A stretch of DNA of 64,000 nt from Musa acuminata AAA Group. Its lineage: Eukaryota; Streptophyta; Magnoliopsida; Zingiberales; Musaceae. Shown here one piece after another: positions 33,405-44,345 of the stretch. Below the pieces are notes generated by a model that searched no databases, was not told where the DNA came from, and was given only the letters and a program-made list of their open reading frames with translations. Positions within the stretch are counted from its first letter, which is position 1. Each line of letters opens with the position of its first letter. The translations under genes were made by a program, and so were the position numbers. The stretch is from contig NC_088347.1 of the NCBI RefSeq assembly GCF_036884655.1, positions 12,644,001 through 12,708,000 of the forward strand. The letters run 5' to 3'.

Positions 33405-34979
33405 ATGGCTTACTCCGGCATGCAAGAGGGTCATTCTATTGCACGACCATCTTTGTTTAATGGGTCGGATTACACATATTGGAAGACTTGCACGAGGATC
33501 TTCCTCATTTCTATGGACTTTGAGCTTTGGTCTATTGTCGAGAATGGATTTCAAAAATCTTCTCTTCCGATGAGCGAATGGAATGAATCGGAAAAAAAGG
33601 TTTTTACTTTAAATGCAAAGGCTTTGAATGCCTTGTTTTGTGCACTAGAAAAAAATGAATTTAATCGCGTTTCAATTTGTGATTCAGCTTTTGATATTTG
33701 GAGAACTCTTGAAGTCACTCATGAAGGCACTAGCCGAGTGAAAGAGTCCAAAATCAACATCCTTGTGCACTCTTACGAACTTTTCCGAATGAAACCAAGT
33801 GAGTCCATCGGAGACATGTACACCCGGTTTACGGATGTCATCAATGGACTCAAAGCTCTTGGTAAATATTTTACTAACTTTGAACTAGTAACTAAAATCT
33901 TAAGATCCCTCCCTAAAAGTTGGGATCCAAAAGTTACGGCCATTTAAGAGGCCAAAGACCTTAAAACATTCCCTCTTGAAGAACTCATTGGGTCTCTAAT
34001 GACCTACGAAATGACATGTCAAGCTCATGATGAGCTCGAGAACCCCCTTCCAAAGAATAGGAAGGATATGACACTCAAATCACAAGAAGACCACTTGAAA
34101 GGAACATCAAGTGATGAGGACAGTGACAATGACATTGCACTTTTGACTCAAAAATTTAAAAAATATTTAAGAAAGACAAAATTTAAAAATAATACAAAAA
34201 ATAAATTTGAACAAAAGAAGGACCAAGTGATTTACTATGAATGCAAAAAACTGGGACACTACAAGAACGATTATCCTCAAGCCAAAAAGAGAACATCAAA
34301 GAAGAAGGCGCTCAAGGCAACATGGGATGATTCAAGCGCGTCCGAAGAAGAGGAGTCCAACACCGAGCAAGTTGCTCATTACGCCCTAATGGCCATCGGA
34401 GATGAGGTAATGGATTTAATTGATGCATATTTACCTTATCATGAATTGTTAAATGCTTTCCATGAGTTATTTGATGAATGGAAGACAATTAGTAGAAAAT
34501 ATAAATTACTAAAAAATGAGCATGATAGTCTCACTTGTGATATCGATAAATTAAAAACTGAATATCATGATAGTTTAGCTCCATGTATAAAATGCCATGA
34601 TCTAGAATCTCTCCAAAAGGAGAACTTGCTACTTAAGGACACCTTGAAGAAATTCGAGGTTGGTAGTAAATCTTTGAACATGATCCTTACAAATAAGGGT
34701 CACGTTCCTAAAAGAAGTGGAATCGGATTTGTGAGAAGTCCTCACCAAAATCCAACCACCTTCATTAAAGGCCCCGTCTTACATGTTCAGCACCAAAGTA
34801 ATTGTAACTTTTGTTTCAAATATGGACATAAAACTTATAAATGTCCATTCAAGAAAATTAGTCCGAACAAACTAATTTGGGTTCCTAAAGGAACCATGAT
34901 CAATTCTATGCAATATGATAAACAAGTTTTTAAGGCACCCAAAAGAAAATGGGTACCTAAAAATAATCCCTTCTTGTAG
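33405..34979 (+). pseudogene. SIRE-C gag, one premature stop and one border TAG
   Basis: Capsid/nucleocapsid polyprotein, 525 codons in one frame. The N-terminal UBN2/gag-like core (residues 1-200) has YTYWKT, SMDFELWSIVENGF, NALFCALEKNEFNRVS and RMKPSESIGDMYTRF. TAA at 33945-33947 replaces a Gln codon seen in B3. The first zinc knuckle (34233-34274) has Cys1 and Cys4 changed to Tyr. A Glu/Lys/Leu coiled-coil-like part lies at about residues 340-430. The second knuckle CNFCFKYGHKTYKC (34804-34845) is intact. The frame ends at TAG 34977-34979 and continues in phase into pol. Start chosen at ATGGCTTACTCC, as in the B copies. Confidence 0.92.
34977..34979 (+). other. UAG codon at the gag/pol border, conserved in three SIRE copies
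   Basis: TAG followed by AAACAT. A1 has TAG AAA CGT at 1020-1022 and A3 has TAG AAA CAT at 30022-30024, all between the end of gag (xxFL) and the protease DSG region and in the same frame. Either the source element used UAG readthrough to limit pol, or all three copies descend from one with a nonsense mutation. Confidence 0.75.
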
Positions 34980-37900
34980 AAACATACACCATCACAAGCT
35001 ATGAGCAAGAGATGGTATCTAGATAATAGATGCTCAAGACATATGACTGGATATCCATCTCATTTCTCTATGCTCACTAGCAAAGAAGAAGGGTACGTCA
35101 CCTTCGGAGACAACAACCAAGGCAAAATCATTGGCAAGGGAACCATAGGTAACAAATTAAAATTTTCTATTGATGATGTCTTACTAGTTGATGGATTGAA
35201 ACATAATCTCTTGAGTGTTAGTCAATTATGCGATAAAGGTTTTATTGTTAGATTTGAATCAAATGTGTGTATTATTGAAAAACCAAACCATAACATAACT
35301 ATGATTGCATTAAAACAAAATAATGTCTACACCATCAACCTTGATGAACTAAGTAATGAAATGTGCTTCTCCGCTTTAAATGATGATGCTTGGCTTTGGC
35401 ATAGGAGACTAGGCCATGCAAGCATGAAACTAATATCTAAGATTTCATCGAAAGATTTAGTTCGAGGAATTCTAAATATAAAGTTTATCAAGGATAAAGT
35501 ATGTGATGCATGTCAACTAGGTAAACAAATAAAAACTAGTTTCAAACCAAAAACTTAAATTAGCACCACTAGACCATTACAATTGATTCATTTGGATTTA
35601 TTTGGACCAATTGACACGACAAGTCTAGGGGGAAGCAAATATGCGTTTGTAATTGTAGATGACTATACTAGATACACTTGGACCTATTTCTTAGCTCACA
35701 AAAGTGATTGCTTCAAGTGTTTCTCTAAATTTTGTAAACTCACTCAAAACGAAAAAGGTTTCATGATTTCATCAATTCAGAGTGATCACGGTGGCGAATT
35801 TCAAAACCGTGACTTTCAAAATTTTTGTGAGGTTAATGGATACAATCACAACTTCTCCACTCCGAGGAATCCCCAACAAAATGGAGTAGTTGAAAGAAAA
35901 AATAGAAACCTACAAGAAATGGCAAGAACTATGTTAAATGAACATAGTTTACCTATGTATTTTTGGGCTGAAGCCGTAAATACGGCTTGCTACATCATGA
36001 ATAGAGTCATAATAAGACTATCCTTATCAAAAACTCCCTATGAATTATGGAATAACAAAAAACCAAATATTTTCTATTTTAAAGTTTTCTGTTGTAAATG
36101 CTTTATTTTGAATGAAAGGGATGCCTTAGAAAAATTTGATGCTAAATTCGATGAAGGCATCTTTCTTGGTTACTCTTCCGTTTCTAAGGCTTTTCGGGTT
36201 TTTAACAAAAGAACGTTAGTAATAGAAGAGTCTATTCATGTAGTTTTTAATGAAATTTTTAATTTAAAGAAAAATGATTTTGATGATGATCTTGGTTTTG
36301 ATAATTTGAATTTAAATGAACCCCCTCCTCAAAATAGCAACTTGGATGCACCTTCATCCGAAATTTCCTTACCCAAGGAATGGAAGTATATAGATGCTCA
36401 TCCAAAGGAGCTAATTATAGGAGATACATCAAAAGGGGTTCAAACTCATTCCTCTTTCAAGAATTTTTGTGCTAACGTCGCCTTCCTTTCTCAAATCGAA
36501 CCTAAATGCATTGACGAGGCCATAAAAGATGATTTTTGGGTTATTGCAATGCAAGAGGAATTGAATCAATTTGAGAGGAATAAGGTATGGAAGCTTGTTC
36601 CTAGGCCTAGTGACCATTTAGTCATTGGTACTAAATGGGTCTTTAGAAACAAGCAAGACGAAAATGGTATCATGGTTAGAAACAAGGCTAGATTAGTGGC
36701 CAAATGTTTCAACCAAGAAGAAGGTATCGATTACGAAGAAACCTTCGCTCCCATGGCTCGATTAGAAGCCATAAGGATGCTCCTTGCCTATGCTAGTAGT
36801 AATAATTTTAAACTATTTCAAATGGATGTCAAAAGTGCTTTCTTGAATGGTTTTATTTCCGAAGAAGTATATGTCGAACAACCTCCCAGATTTGAAAATT
36901 CTCTTCTTCCTAATCATGTATTCAAATTAACTAAAGCTCTATATGGCTTGAAACAAGCTCCTAGAGCTTGGTATGAAAGGCTTAGTTCCTTTCTTATTTT
37001 AAATAATTTTACCAAAGGCAAGGTTGATACTACATTGTTTATTAAACATTTTGAAAATAATTTTCTTATTGTGCAAATTTATGTTGACGATATTATTTTT
37101 GGCTCTTCGGATGAATCACTATGTGAATCATTTGCCAAATGTATGAGTCATGAATTTGAAATGAGTTTAATGGTTGAATTAACTTTTTTTTTAGGATTAC
37201 AAATCAAACAACTTAGTGATGGTATATTTCTTAACCAATCCAAATATACATTAGAACAGTTAAAACGATTTAACATGGATAATTCAAAAGCAATAAACAC
37301 CCCTACGAGTACTGCGACTAAGTTAGATATGGATGAAAATAGTGAAAATTTCGATCAAAAAACATATAGGGGAATGATAGGTAGTCTACTCTACCTCACC
37401 GCGACTAGACCAGATATTATGTTTAGTGTAGGACTTTACGCTAGGTTTCAATCTAATCCTAAATTATCTCATCTTAAGAGTGTTAAAAGAATATTTAGGT
37501 ATCTTAAAGGAACTCCAAATTTAGGACTATGGTATCCAAAATCAGATAAATTCGATTTAACAGCCTATGCAGATGCCGATTTTGGCGAATGTAGAATAGA
37601 TAGAAAAAGTACATCTGGAACATGCCAGTTTTTAGGTCATGCACTTGTTTCTTGGACATCTAAGAAACAAAATTCAGTAGCTCTATCTACGGCCGAAGCC
37701 GAGTACATTGCTGCAAGTGCATGTTGTGCGCAAGTTGTCTGGATAAAAAATACACTAGAAGACTATGGAATTCACTTGAAAAATATTCCTATAAAGTGTG
37801 ATAATACTAGTGCCATATGTCTCACCAAAAATCCAATTCAACACTCTAGGACTAAACATATCGACATTAGGCATCATTTCATACGTGATAATGTCCTTAA

Positions 37901-38024
37901 CAACAATGTGGTATTAGAATTTATTGACACAAAGCATCAATTAGCAGATATTTTTACAAAAGCCTTAAATGAAGATCAATTTGAATTCATCCGAAGGGAA
38001 TTAGGCATGTTAAATTGTCCCTAA
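34980..38024 (+). pseudogene. SIRE-C pol: protease, integrase, RT, RNase H
   Basis: Copia-type pol, one stop (TAA 35556-35558, a Gln codon in A1), otherwise 813 codons open from 35583. The protease active site at 35032-35040 reads D-N-R instead of D-S-G, so it is probably inactive. Pre-integrase HRRLGH...CDACQLGK binds zinc. In the 35583 reading the integrase D5, D68 and E104 give D,D(35)E. RT spans about 351-545 with D415 and YVDD at 500-503 (37080-37091). RNase H has D664/D666, E705/E707 and D740. It ends at TAA 38022-38024. RT and RNase H look chemically intact; protease and the stops would block expression. Confidence 0.94.
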
Positions 38025-38514
38025 AATGAGCTTCACGAAAAATGACTCGTCCTTTTCCTTTCTTTTGTGAATTTGATTTCTTCCTTCTTCTTCAAAACAT
38101 ATTATCTTGAGGGAAGAAGCTAAACAAAAGGGAGGAAGAAAAAAAAATTTTCTTTCCTCCGCGGGATGCCAGCGGTGGCACCACCAGATCCGGCGGTAGC
38201 ACCGCCTGAGCGCTCGGGCGCTAGGTGGTGACACCGCTCGGTTTGGCGGTTGCACCGACCGAGCGACCCTTACTAACCCGAGGGGTTAGGGCCGGCGGTG
38301 ACACTACCCCCAACCCAAAGAAAAAGCTCTCAAAACCCTCTCCCATTCCCTCTAACCCTCATTCTAACTCTTAGAAGCATTGGAGAAGGATTCTTAGTGG
38401 TCCAAGCTCTCCATCTCTCAACATAATCTCCATAAGGTAACACTTGAAATCCCTCTTTTCTTTTCTCTTTCCCTTGCTTATTTTTCACAATTTCATCATC
38501 ATCCTGTCTAGATA
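38025..38514 (+). other. SIRE-C spacer before the extra ORF
   Basis: Non-coding. A GC-rich stretch at 38165-38310 carries GCGGTGGCACC/GGCGGTTGCACCG units otherwise found only inside SIRE LTRs. A possible intron lies at 38437-38511: AAG|GTAACA donor, pyrimidine-rich run, CTGTCTAG acceptor three bases before the ATG of the next ORF. Confidence 0.65.
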
Positions 38515-39630
38515 ATGGCTCCTAAGAGATCAAAAGGAAAAAGGATTGAAGGAGATTTATATGACCATGATCTTTTTAGATCAAAAGAGGTAGCCCTTAG
38601 CTTTCCAAAATTTGAAACACGATGTATCCATAAGGAAAAATACGTTGATCTGGATGAACTAGAGGACTTAGAACCCATTAGGTGGTTTGCACACCTAGAA
38701 GCTCTACCTCTACTACAAATAGATGAACCAATCTATCCGCGGTTAGTTAGATTGTTCTATGCCAACCTATATGAAGACAACGATAGCCTAAGCACTTACC
38801 TTCTAGGAACACCCATTATAATATTTGACAGCACTATTTGTGAGCTAATTGGCATAACTGAAAAAGATAGGGGATGCTATTTTAAAGGTAAATGGGACGT
38901 CAACACAATAGGAGCAACCTATACCGAAGCTGCAGAAATAATTTTTGCAAATCCAAACCTTGGCTTCCTACCCAAGAGCTGTGAACACTTACTGCCTTTC
39001 AACTCTAAAATTCTTCATCACATTATCACAAGCATCATATTCCCCAAACAATTTCATCTTGACGAAATAAGTCAAATAGAGATAAGTACCATGTATTGGA
39101 TTATGACCGGTCAGCATAATTGTTTTGGGTACTCAATTCGGCAACACATGCAGGATATTATGGCTAAAGATACTATGTTGCCATATGGGAGGTTAATCAC
39201 TAGATTTCTTCATGCCTATGACATTTGCATCCCACCCGATGAAGAATCTATTCAAAATGATCGATATAACATAATAAATAAAAATCTACTGAAAAGACTT
39301 AGGTGCACATTTAGCAATGGCATATGGGTTAGGCAGCCTAGAAGGACTAATCCAATTCCTCCACCAATAGAACACCCCGAAACACCAATTCTTATGGGAA
39401 ATGAATCTCCTCCTCCTAGTCCCTTTGGCGTAGCACCTTCAGCTCCTGTTTCCTCCTATGAAGATCTCATTATGGCGGAACTGTCTCAGATCAAATTCCA
39501 ACAAGATCAACTCCAATTACAGCAAGAACAAATTCAAAATCAACAAGTTGAAATTTTGAAGACACTACGACAAATGAATGAAAAAATAGATATCATGTAT
39601 CAGCACTATGGATTACCTCCTAAGGATTAA
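38515..39630 (+). CDS. Extra ORF of SIRE-C between pol and 3' LTR, 371 aa, function unknown
   Basis: The longest intact non-pol ORF in the window, sense to pol and in the position where SIRE elements of other plants have an 'envelope-like' ORF. The N-terminus is basic (MAPKRSKGKR, a possible nuclear signal). Residues 50-250 look globular, with EPIYPRLVRLFYANLYED at 71-88 and LIGITEKDRG at 111-120. These blocks recall the 'putative plant transposon protein' family found as ORFs in plant retroelements (from memory, not searched). 268-312 is Pro-rich. 313-366 is Gln-rich and heptad-like, a probable coiled coil. I see no signal peptide or membrane segment, so a fusogenic envelope is not supported. 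A1 and the B copies lack it. A captured accessory or structural gene is an alternative. Confidence 0.7.
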   Translation: MAPKRSKGKRIEGDLYDHDLFRSKEVALSFPKFETRCIHKEKYVDLDELEDLEPIRWFAHLEALPLLQIDEPIYPRLVRLFYANLYEDNDSLSTYLLGTPIIIFDSTICELIGITEKDRGCYFKGKWDVNTIGATYTEAAEIIFANPNLGFLPKSCEHLLPFNSKILHHIITSIIFPKQFHLDEISQIEISTMYWIMTGQHNCFGYSIRQHMQDIMAKDTMLPYGRLITRFLHAYDICIPPDEESIQNDRYNIINKNLLKRLRCTFSNGIWVRQPRRTNPIPPPIEHPETPILMGNESPPPSPFGVAPSAPVSSYEDLIMAELSQIKFQQDQLQLQQEQIQNQQVEILKTLRQMNEKIDIMYQHYGLPPKD

Positions 39631-40302
39631 ATTGATGTATCTTTTTATTCTGTTATGTTTACTTTTAACAACAAGTTCAAAGTTTGTCATCGTTTGAACG
39701 ATAACTGATCCTTCCTTTTAGATAACTACTGTTTTGATCTGCATAAATGATGATTTCTTTTGGATAAACTATTTCTGGCAAATTTGAATGATGAATTTTA
39801 TTTAAATGCTAAACTTTTTTAATGATCATTTTCAACGAATTCTATGATCATCAATTAGCTGGCTTGTCTCTTTTTGTTGATGACAAAGGGGGAGAAGTGA
39901 TGACTAAGCGATGACTTACACCATATCGATAGCATGACTTATATGAATTACAAAAACTTGTGTGATATGAATGTCTTATATGCCTTGCAAAATCCTTGAA
40001 AATATCACAAGATTAATTGATCATATTGAAAGCATGCCTTACATCTATATCATGAAATTTATATTGAAAATCTTTATCTTCTGTCGTAGTAAAATTCGTC
40101 CCTTATCATTTAACTTATGACTTTCATCGAAGTTTCGTACTTACTATTGTTTAATGAGGATTACGATAAGCTCTATGGTTAGAACTTATCGGGTTATGCT
40201 TGAATCCAATTGGATGAAATTCAAGTGTTTTTATCTTCTCATAATATGGCATATAGATAGGGGGAGTTATGTTTAACTCTGTCATCAATTGATTGTCATC
40301 AT
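39631..40302 (+). other. SIRE-C non-coding region after the extra ORF
   Basis: AT-rich with no ORF of interest. Purine tracts GACAAAGGGGGAGAAG at about 39882-39898 and GATAGGGGGAGTT at about 40256-40268 repeat the pattern seen in A1 and B2. Confidence 0.75.
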
Positions 40303-40317
40303 CAAAAAGAGGGAGAT
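40303..40317 (+). other. Polypurine tract of SIRE-C
   Basis: CAAAAAGAGGGAGAT directly before TGTTGAATCTCAG. Confidence 0.84.
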
Positions 40318-41586
40318 TGTTGAATCTCAGATTTTGATGATATAATCAATTGGTGGGATAATTGATCTAATCCATATTATTGAGTTAAGTGTGCAGGATT
40401 AACTACGATAACCAGAAAACATAAAGCAAGGAGACCGGAGTCAAGTTCGATGGACGTTTAAGAGTCCGAAGAATCGTCGGAGATGTTGCCAGAACCAACC
40501 GAGAAGAAATCGGGAACCTGTCGGAATTTTCGGAAGTTCGCCGAAGAGATTGTCGAAGGTTCATGAAGATCACCGAGAAGGCTCGGCTACTCGTTAAAGT
40601 CATCACAAGTTCGGGAGCTTGATGGGAGTCCGTCGGAAGAAGTTCGTCGGAAAGCTCGTCGGAACAAGACTCGATGTTCGCGGTTGAAAACTTGCTTAGG
40701 ATGTGTTTTGTTATGTAGTTCACTTGTAATTAGGATTAGGATTAAGAGATAATCCTATATCCTGGTTAGGGGCCAACTAGGCCTAAAGTCAGATTTGGTT
40801 TGGGCTCAAATTAAGCCAAACTAGTGAACCGGAGTGCCAAGCGGTGGCACCGCCTGGCTGGGCGGTGGCAACGCCTGGCTGGGCGGTGGCAACGCCTGGC
40901 TGGGCGGTGGCACCGCCCAGCACCCGAGAGCTGGGCGGTGACACCTCCTGGGCTGGGCGGTTGCACCGTCCAACACCCGAGCGTTGGGCGGTGGCACCGC
41001 TTGGCTGAGCGGTGGCATCGCCAGCATCGGGAACATAAGAGAATTCAAATTTTTTGGAGCCCAAATTTGAATCCTCTTGTGGCCTATAAATACCCATCAA
41101 GTCTCAGCTGAGAATACAACTTTTTGAGCAGCAATTGATTGAGAGAAAGGTCTTAGAAAAGTCTTAGAAAGTCTTGTTTTCAATTTGCTAGTGTTCACCT
41201 CCTTCCTTCTCGAAAATCTATAAGAGAGTGAACCGCTTGTAAAGAGTTGTAAGAGGGGTATTTACCCTTCCATTTCAAGAGATTTGCTAGTGGAAGGTGG
41301 GAGCCTCATCGAAGAGGGGCCTCGCAAGTGGATGTAGGTCATTTGACCGAACTACTCTAAAATTGGAGTAATCTCTGGTTTGCATTTACTTATCGCAATT
41401 TATCTTACTGGAAACTTTCTTACGTACTTTATAATCTTGCTGCACTTCTCTACGAACATGCGTCTAAGTTAAACTTTTCAAGTTCAGTTTTTTTTATCGT
41501 GCCAACGATTTCAAAAACCAACGTTTTGATCCGCTGCACTAATTCACCCCCCCCCCCCCCCCCTCTTAGTGCTCTTGATCCTAACA
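40318..41586 (+). repeat. 3' LTR of SIRE-C (1269 bp)
   Basis: TGTTGAATCTCAG...GATCCTAACA, followed by target repeat ATGGG. GC-rich block at about 40835-41030 contains roughly eight GGCGGTGGCACCG-type units, including two near-identical 'CTGGGCGGTGGCAACGCCTGG' units absent from the 5' LTR. TATA box 41083-41093. Run of about 17 C near 41548-41564. Confidence 0.93.
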
Positions 41587-41591
41587 ATGGG

Positions 41592-42202
41592 TTCGGTTAT
41601 CGAACCAAGAAGAGTGGAAATTACACCAAGGATATTAGAGTTGCAGAGGTCAACTGGCTGATTGGGCAATAGGTCGCAAAAGAGGACGATGCGCTGAAGA
41701 ATCAGACAACGCGTCGAAGAACCAATGACATGTTGGACAATATTTGATTCAAGCTTTATAATAATTATCTAGATCGAAGTAGGTTTTAGACGTAATTGGG
41801 TTGGAATTAGGCCAACTCAATTAGGGTCTAATTAGACCCAAGTTTGGGCTATGTTGGGCCAAGTGAATGGCCCAAACAATGACCCAAACTGGTGGAACCA
41901 TTGATGGCCTAGTCTTCAAGACTATGTCAAGCAGTGGTACCACCCAAACTTAGTCTTCGAGATTGTCAAGCGGTGGTACCGCCAGTATGGGTGGTACTAC
42001 CGCCTAGATATAGTCTCCTAAGCGATGGTATCGCCAGACTAGGCGGTGGTACTACCCAATGTCAATGTTGCAAGCGGTGGTACTGCCTAACACAAGCGGT
42101 GGTATTGCCAAGACCCGAGAAACCCGGGATGAGACCTTTTTTTGGCTCCATTTTTTAAGCCAATTGGGGTCTACAAATACCCCAGCTATTTTTGCATGGA
42201 AT
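41592..42202 (+). repeat. SIRE LTR fragment, right part (host of SIRE-C)
   Basis: Continues the LTR of 32081-32282: 'AAGAAGAG', 'GGTCAACTGGC..GATTGGGCAATAGG' and the GC-rich block at about 41935-42115 follow in B-type order. The TATA position reads CTACAAATACCCC (42169-42181). It is cut at 42202 by the LTR of the Angela-type element. Confidence 0.85.
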
Positions 42203-42306
42203 TGCTAATCATTTGTGCCCAACAAGCCAATCACGTGAGTGATGGCACGTGTGACTCGACATGCAGTCTTTTTGCTTATTATATTTTGACATTTATCAAT
42301 TTATAT

Positions 42307-42308
<2 letters not shown>

Positions 42309-42354
<46 letters not shown>
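42309..42354. repeat. (AT)n microsatellite in the Angela LTR
   Basis: About 23 uninterrupted AT units. The reverse Angela fragment near 31740 has no such run at the matching LTR position. Confidence 0.9.
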
Positions 42355-42357
<3 letters not shown>

Positions 42358-43452
42358 GATATCTTTGGATTTGTGCAATGAGAATCGAATCGTGATGAGA
42401 TCATGATAATGAGACCGATTCACCTTTAAACACAGATCCTAAATAATCCTGGTCATAGGTTACTCGAGAGGGACATCGAGATAACCGGACCAACTAGTGT
42501 GCTGTATACCTATCCATATAATGGATGCAGCTAGTCTTATAGCTGCTCGTGTGGCGACACTAGGGATACAATACAGGTGCTCATCGATTGATCTGCTTAC
42601 AAAATAATGGATGGTTGATGATGCCTTATTGTTAGATAGTGATTCCGTAGTCCTAGTGGTGTATTTGGTCCTTAGACTTGAGACACCAAGGATATCCTGT
42701 ATGAGTGCTCTACTCTTTGATACTAGACTTACTGGTTTGGATGTCCTAGATCTAGCATAATCAATCATCAGGAGTGGCAATCAACCTTACAAGGGCTATT
42801 GAGTGTCGATAGAGGATCATCCACTCTCGGTATTATGAGAGGAATATCCCATGTATTCTTGCTTAGACAAATCCCTAGCTAAGGTCATTCGGATTGAGAG
42901 AGAAAGAGTTCTTCGGGCGAATCCGATTAGAGCAAGACTGGAGTAGAAACCGTATGGGTCTTAAGCACCATACCAGATATACAGTCTCTAGGATATTAGA
43001 TGGATGAGGGACTATATGTACATGGTAACTGAGGACGGATAGGTCCAATGGATTGGATTTCCCTGTATCGTATAGGGATTGTGGCATAGTGGCCTAGTAC
43101 GTCCGTAGTCGATTAGTCGAGTGAATTAGTATGGAGATAATAATTCACTAAGTCAGAAGGAGTTTTGATATGTATGAGTCATGGCTAGCTCAATATTGGG
43201 CCCAAAGGGTCACACACATATGATAGGCATTATGATGAGTAGAGGTTCGGATATGAGATATCCGCTAGAGCCCCTCTCTTATTGGATATCCAATAAGCCC
43301 CTGAAATTATTGGATCCTTTGGATGAGATCCAATAAGTGCCCATGAGAGGTTATTAGATAGATATCCACTAATCTAAGAAGCTTAGGTTGTTGGATGAAG
43401 ATCCAATACCCAATAGGGGAGGATCCATTAGGGTTAAGTTGATAGGGGACCT

Positions 43453-43462
43453 CTATAAATAG
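43453..43462 (+). promoter_or_regulatory. TATA box of the Angela LTR
   Basis: CTATAAATAG after GGGGACCT, about 60 bases before the insertion of the CRM-like element. Confidence 0.65.
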
Positions 43463-43520
43463 GAGAAAATCAGTGGTTCATAGGCTAGAGCCTTTTGCTT
43501 GCCTCTCCTATTCTCCTCCC

Positions 43521-44343
43521 TGATATAAATGAGCAAGTTGATTATAATTCTGCCAAAGACCCTTTAACTATTCATCGAGGACCAATTACAAGAGCGAAAA
43601 CTAAAAGGATGAAAGAAGCCTTAACTTGTTTATTAGAAGGCATTTGGAAGGAGCAAGCTAGTCAAAACTTGGTCAAGGTTCTATAGATACAAGAAGAGCC
43701 TAAAATAATCAACCCGATTCAAATAAGTCAACATCATGAAGAGAAAGTCCAACCTTGAGAGAAAGATGAATTTTTAACCATCTTTGAAGAATAAAGGTCA
43801 TTCAGCCATATTGGACCATATTATGAATTGTGGGCTTATTCATGAATAATTATTCAAAATAATTCAATGTAGATTCATGAGTAATCTGCATTCATGCATT
43901 AGGAATATGAATATCATTTAATATGTTCATTCCCTTTGTACTTGGCCTTTGTACTATATAAACAAGGCTGACTCTCTTTCTAAGTGGACATTGAGAAGTA
44001 TATTCAACTTACAACACCGGTGAGTGTTTTGTTTTTAAGTTCTTGCATGAACTTTGGACTTATCAAGCATTTCTGTTTGTGGCATTCAAAACCTAAGAAA
44101 AATCTTTGTTTTTCCTTTCAACTTATCAAGCTTCTTAGTTTGTGGCGTTTTAAAGGAATCAAAGTACTATTCTAATTACTTTATCAAATTTTCATTGATT
44201 ATGTGATTAGAATAGTTTTCCTAACTTCAATCTTGAACGATCCATCTTGTATAAATCGTTGGAGAGGGTCAATTTGTATTCCATATGTATCATAGCTCTT
44301 TAGCTATCGGGGTATATGGTTGCTAAGTTGAAGATTTCCATCA
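43521..44343 (+). repeat. 5' LTR of CRM-like element
   Basis: Its first 238 bases encode the last pol residues (GPITRAKTKRMKEALTCLLEG), here as an orphan ORF at 43495-43686. TATA box CTATATAAAC at 43954-43963. Ends TTTCCATCA. Confidence 0.93.
43954..43963 (+). promoter_or_regulatory. TATA box of CRM-like LTR
   Basis: CTATATAAAC, also in the 3' LTR at 50019-50028. Confidence 0.68.
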
Positions 44344-44345
44344 TT

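Larger units (their letters stand above)
32283..41586 (+). mobile_element. SIRE-C: nearly complete SIRE-type copia element (9.3 kb)
   Basis: 5' LTR 32283-33383 (3' end lost), gag 33405-34979, pol 34980-38024, extra ORF 38515-39630, polypurine tract 40303-40317, 3' LTR 40318-41586. Target repeat ATGGG at 32278-32282 and 41587-41591. Gag and pol are in one frame with only three stops (33945, 34977, 35556). The first few hundred bases of the two LTRs differ by roughly 4-5% by eye, so the insertion is not recent. The primer site is missing through a deletion between the 5' LTR and gag. Most informative SIRE copy in the window. Confidence 0.95.
42203..43520 (+). repeat. 5' LTR of the Angela-type element, first part
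   Basis: TGCTAATCATTTGTG start. It contains an (AT)n run at about 42309-42354, paired words GGATATCCAATAAG/GGATGAGATCCAATAAG near 43290-43345, and a TATA box TATAAATAG at 43454-43462. The CRM-like element interrupts it at 43521; it resumes at 50415. Confidence 0.88.

Noticed and set aside
38515..39630. Calling the extra SIRE-C ORF an envelope glycoprotein
   Set aside because: No signal peptide, membrane segment or furin-like site is visible; only its position recalls envelope-like ORFs.
42142..42381. ORF with a Tyr-Ile repeat
   Set aside because: It is the translation of an (AT)n microsatellite in the Angela LTR.
43495..43686. Independent small gene upstream of the CRM-like element
   Set aside because: It is the pol C-terminus duplicated in the 5' LTR; its first codons come from the Angela LTR.
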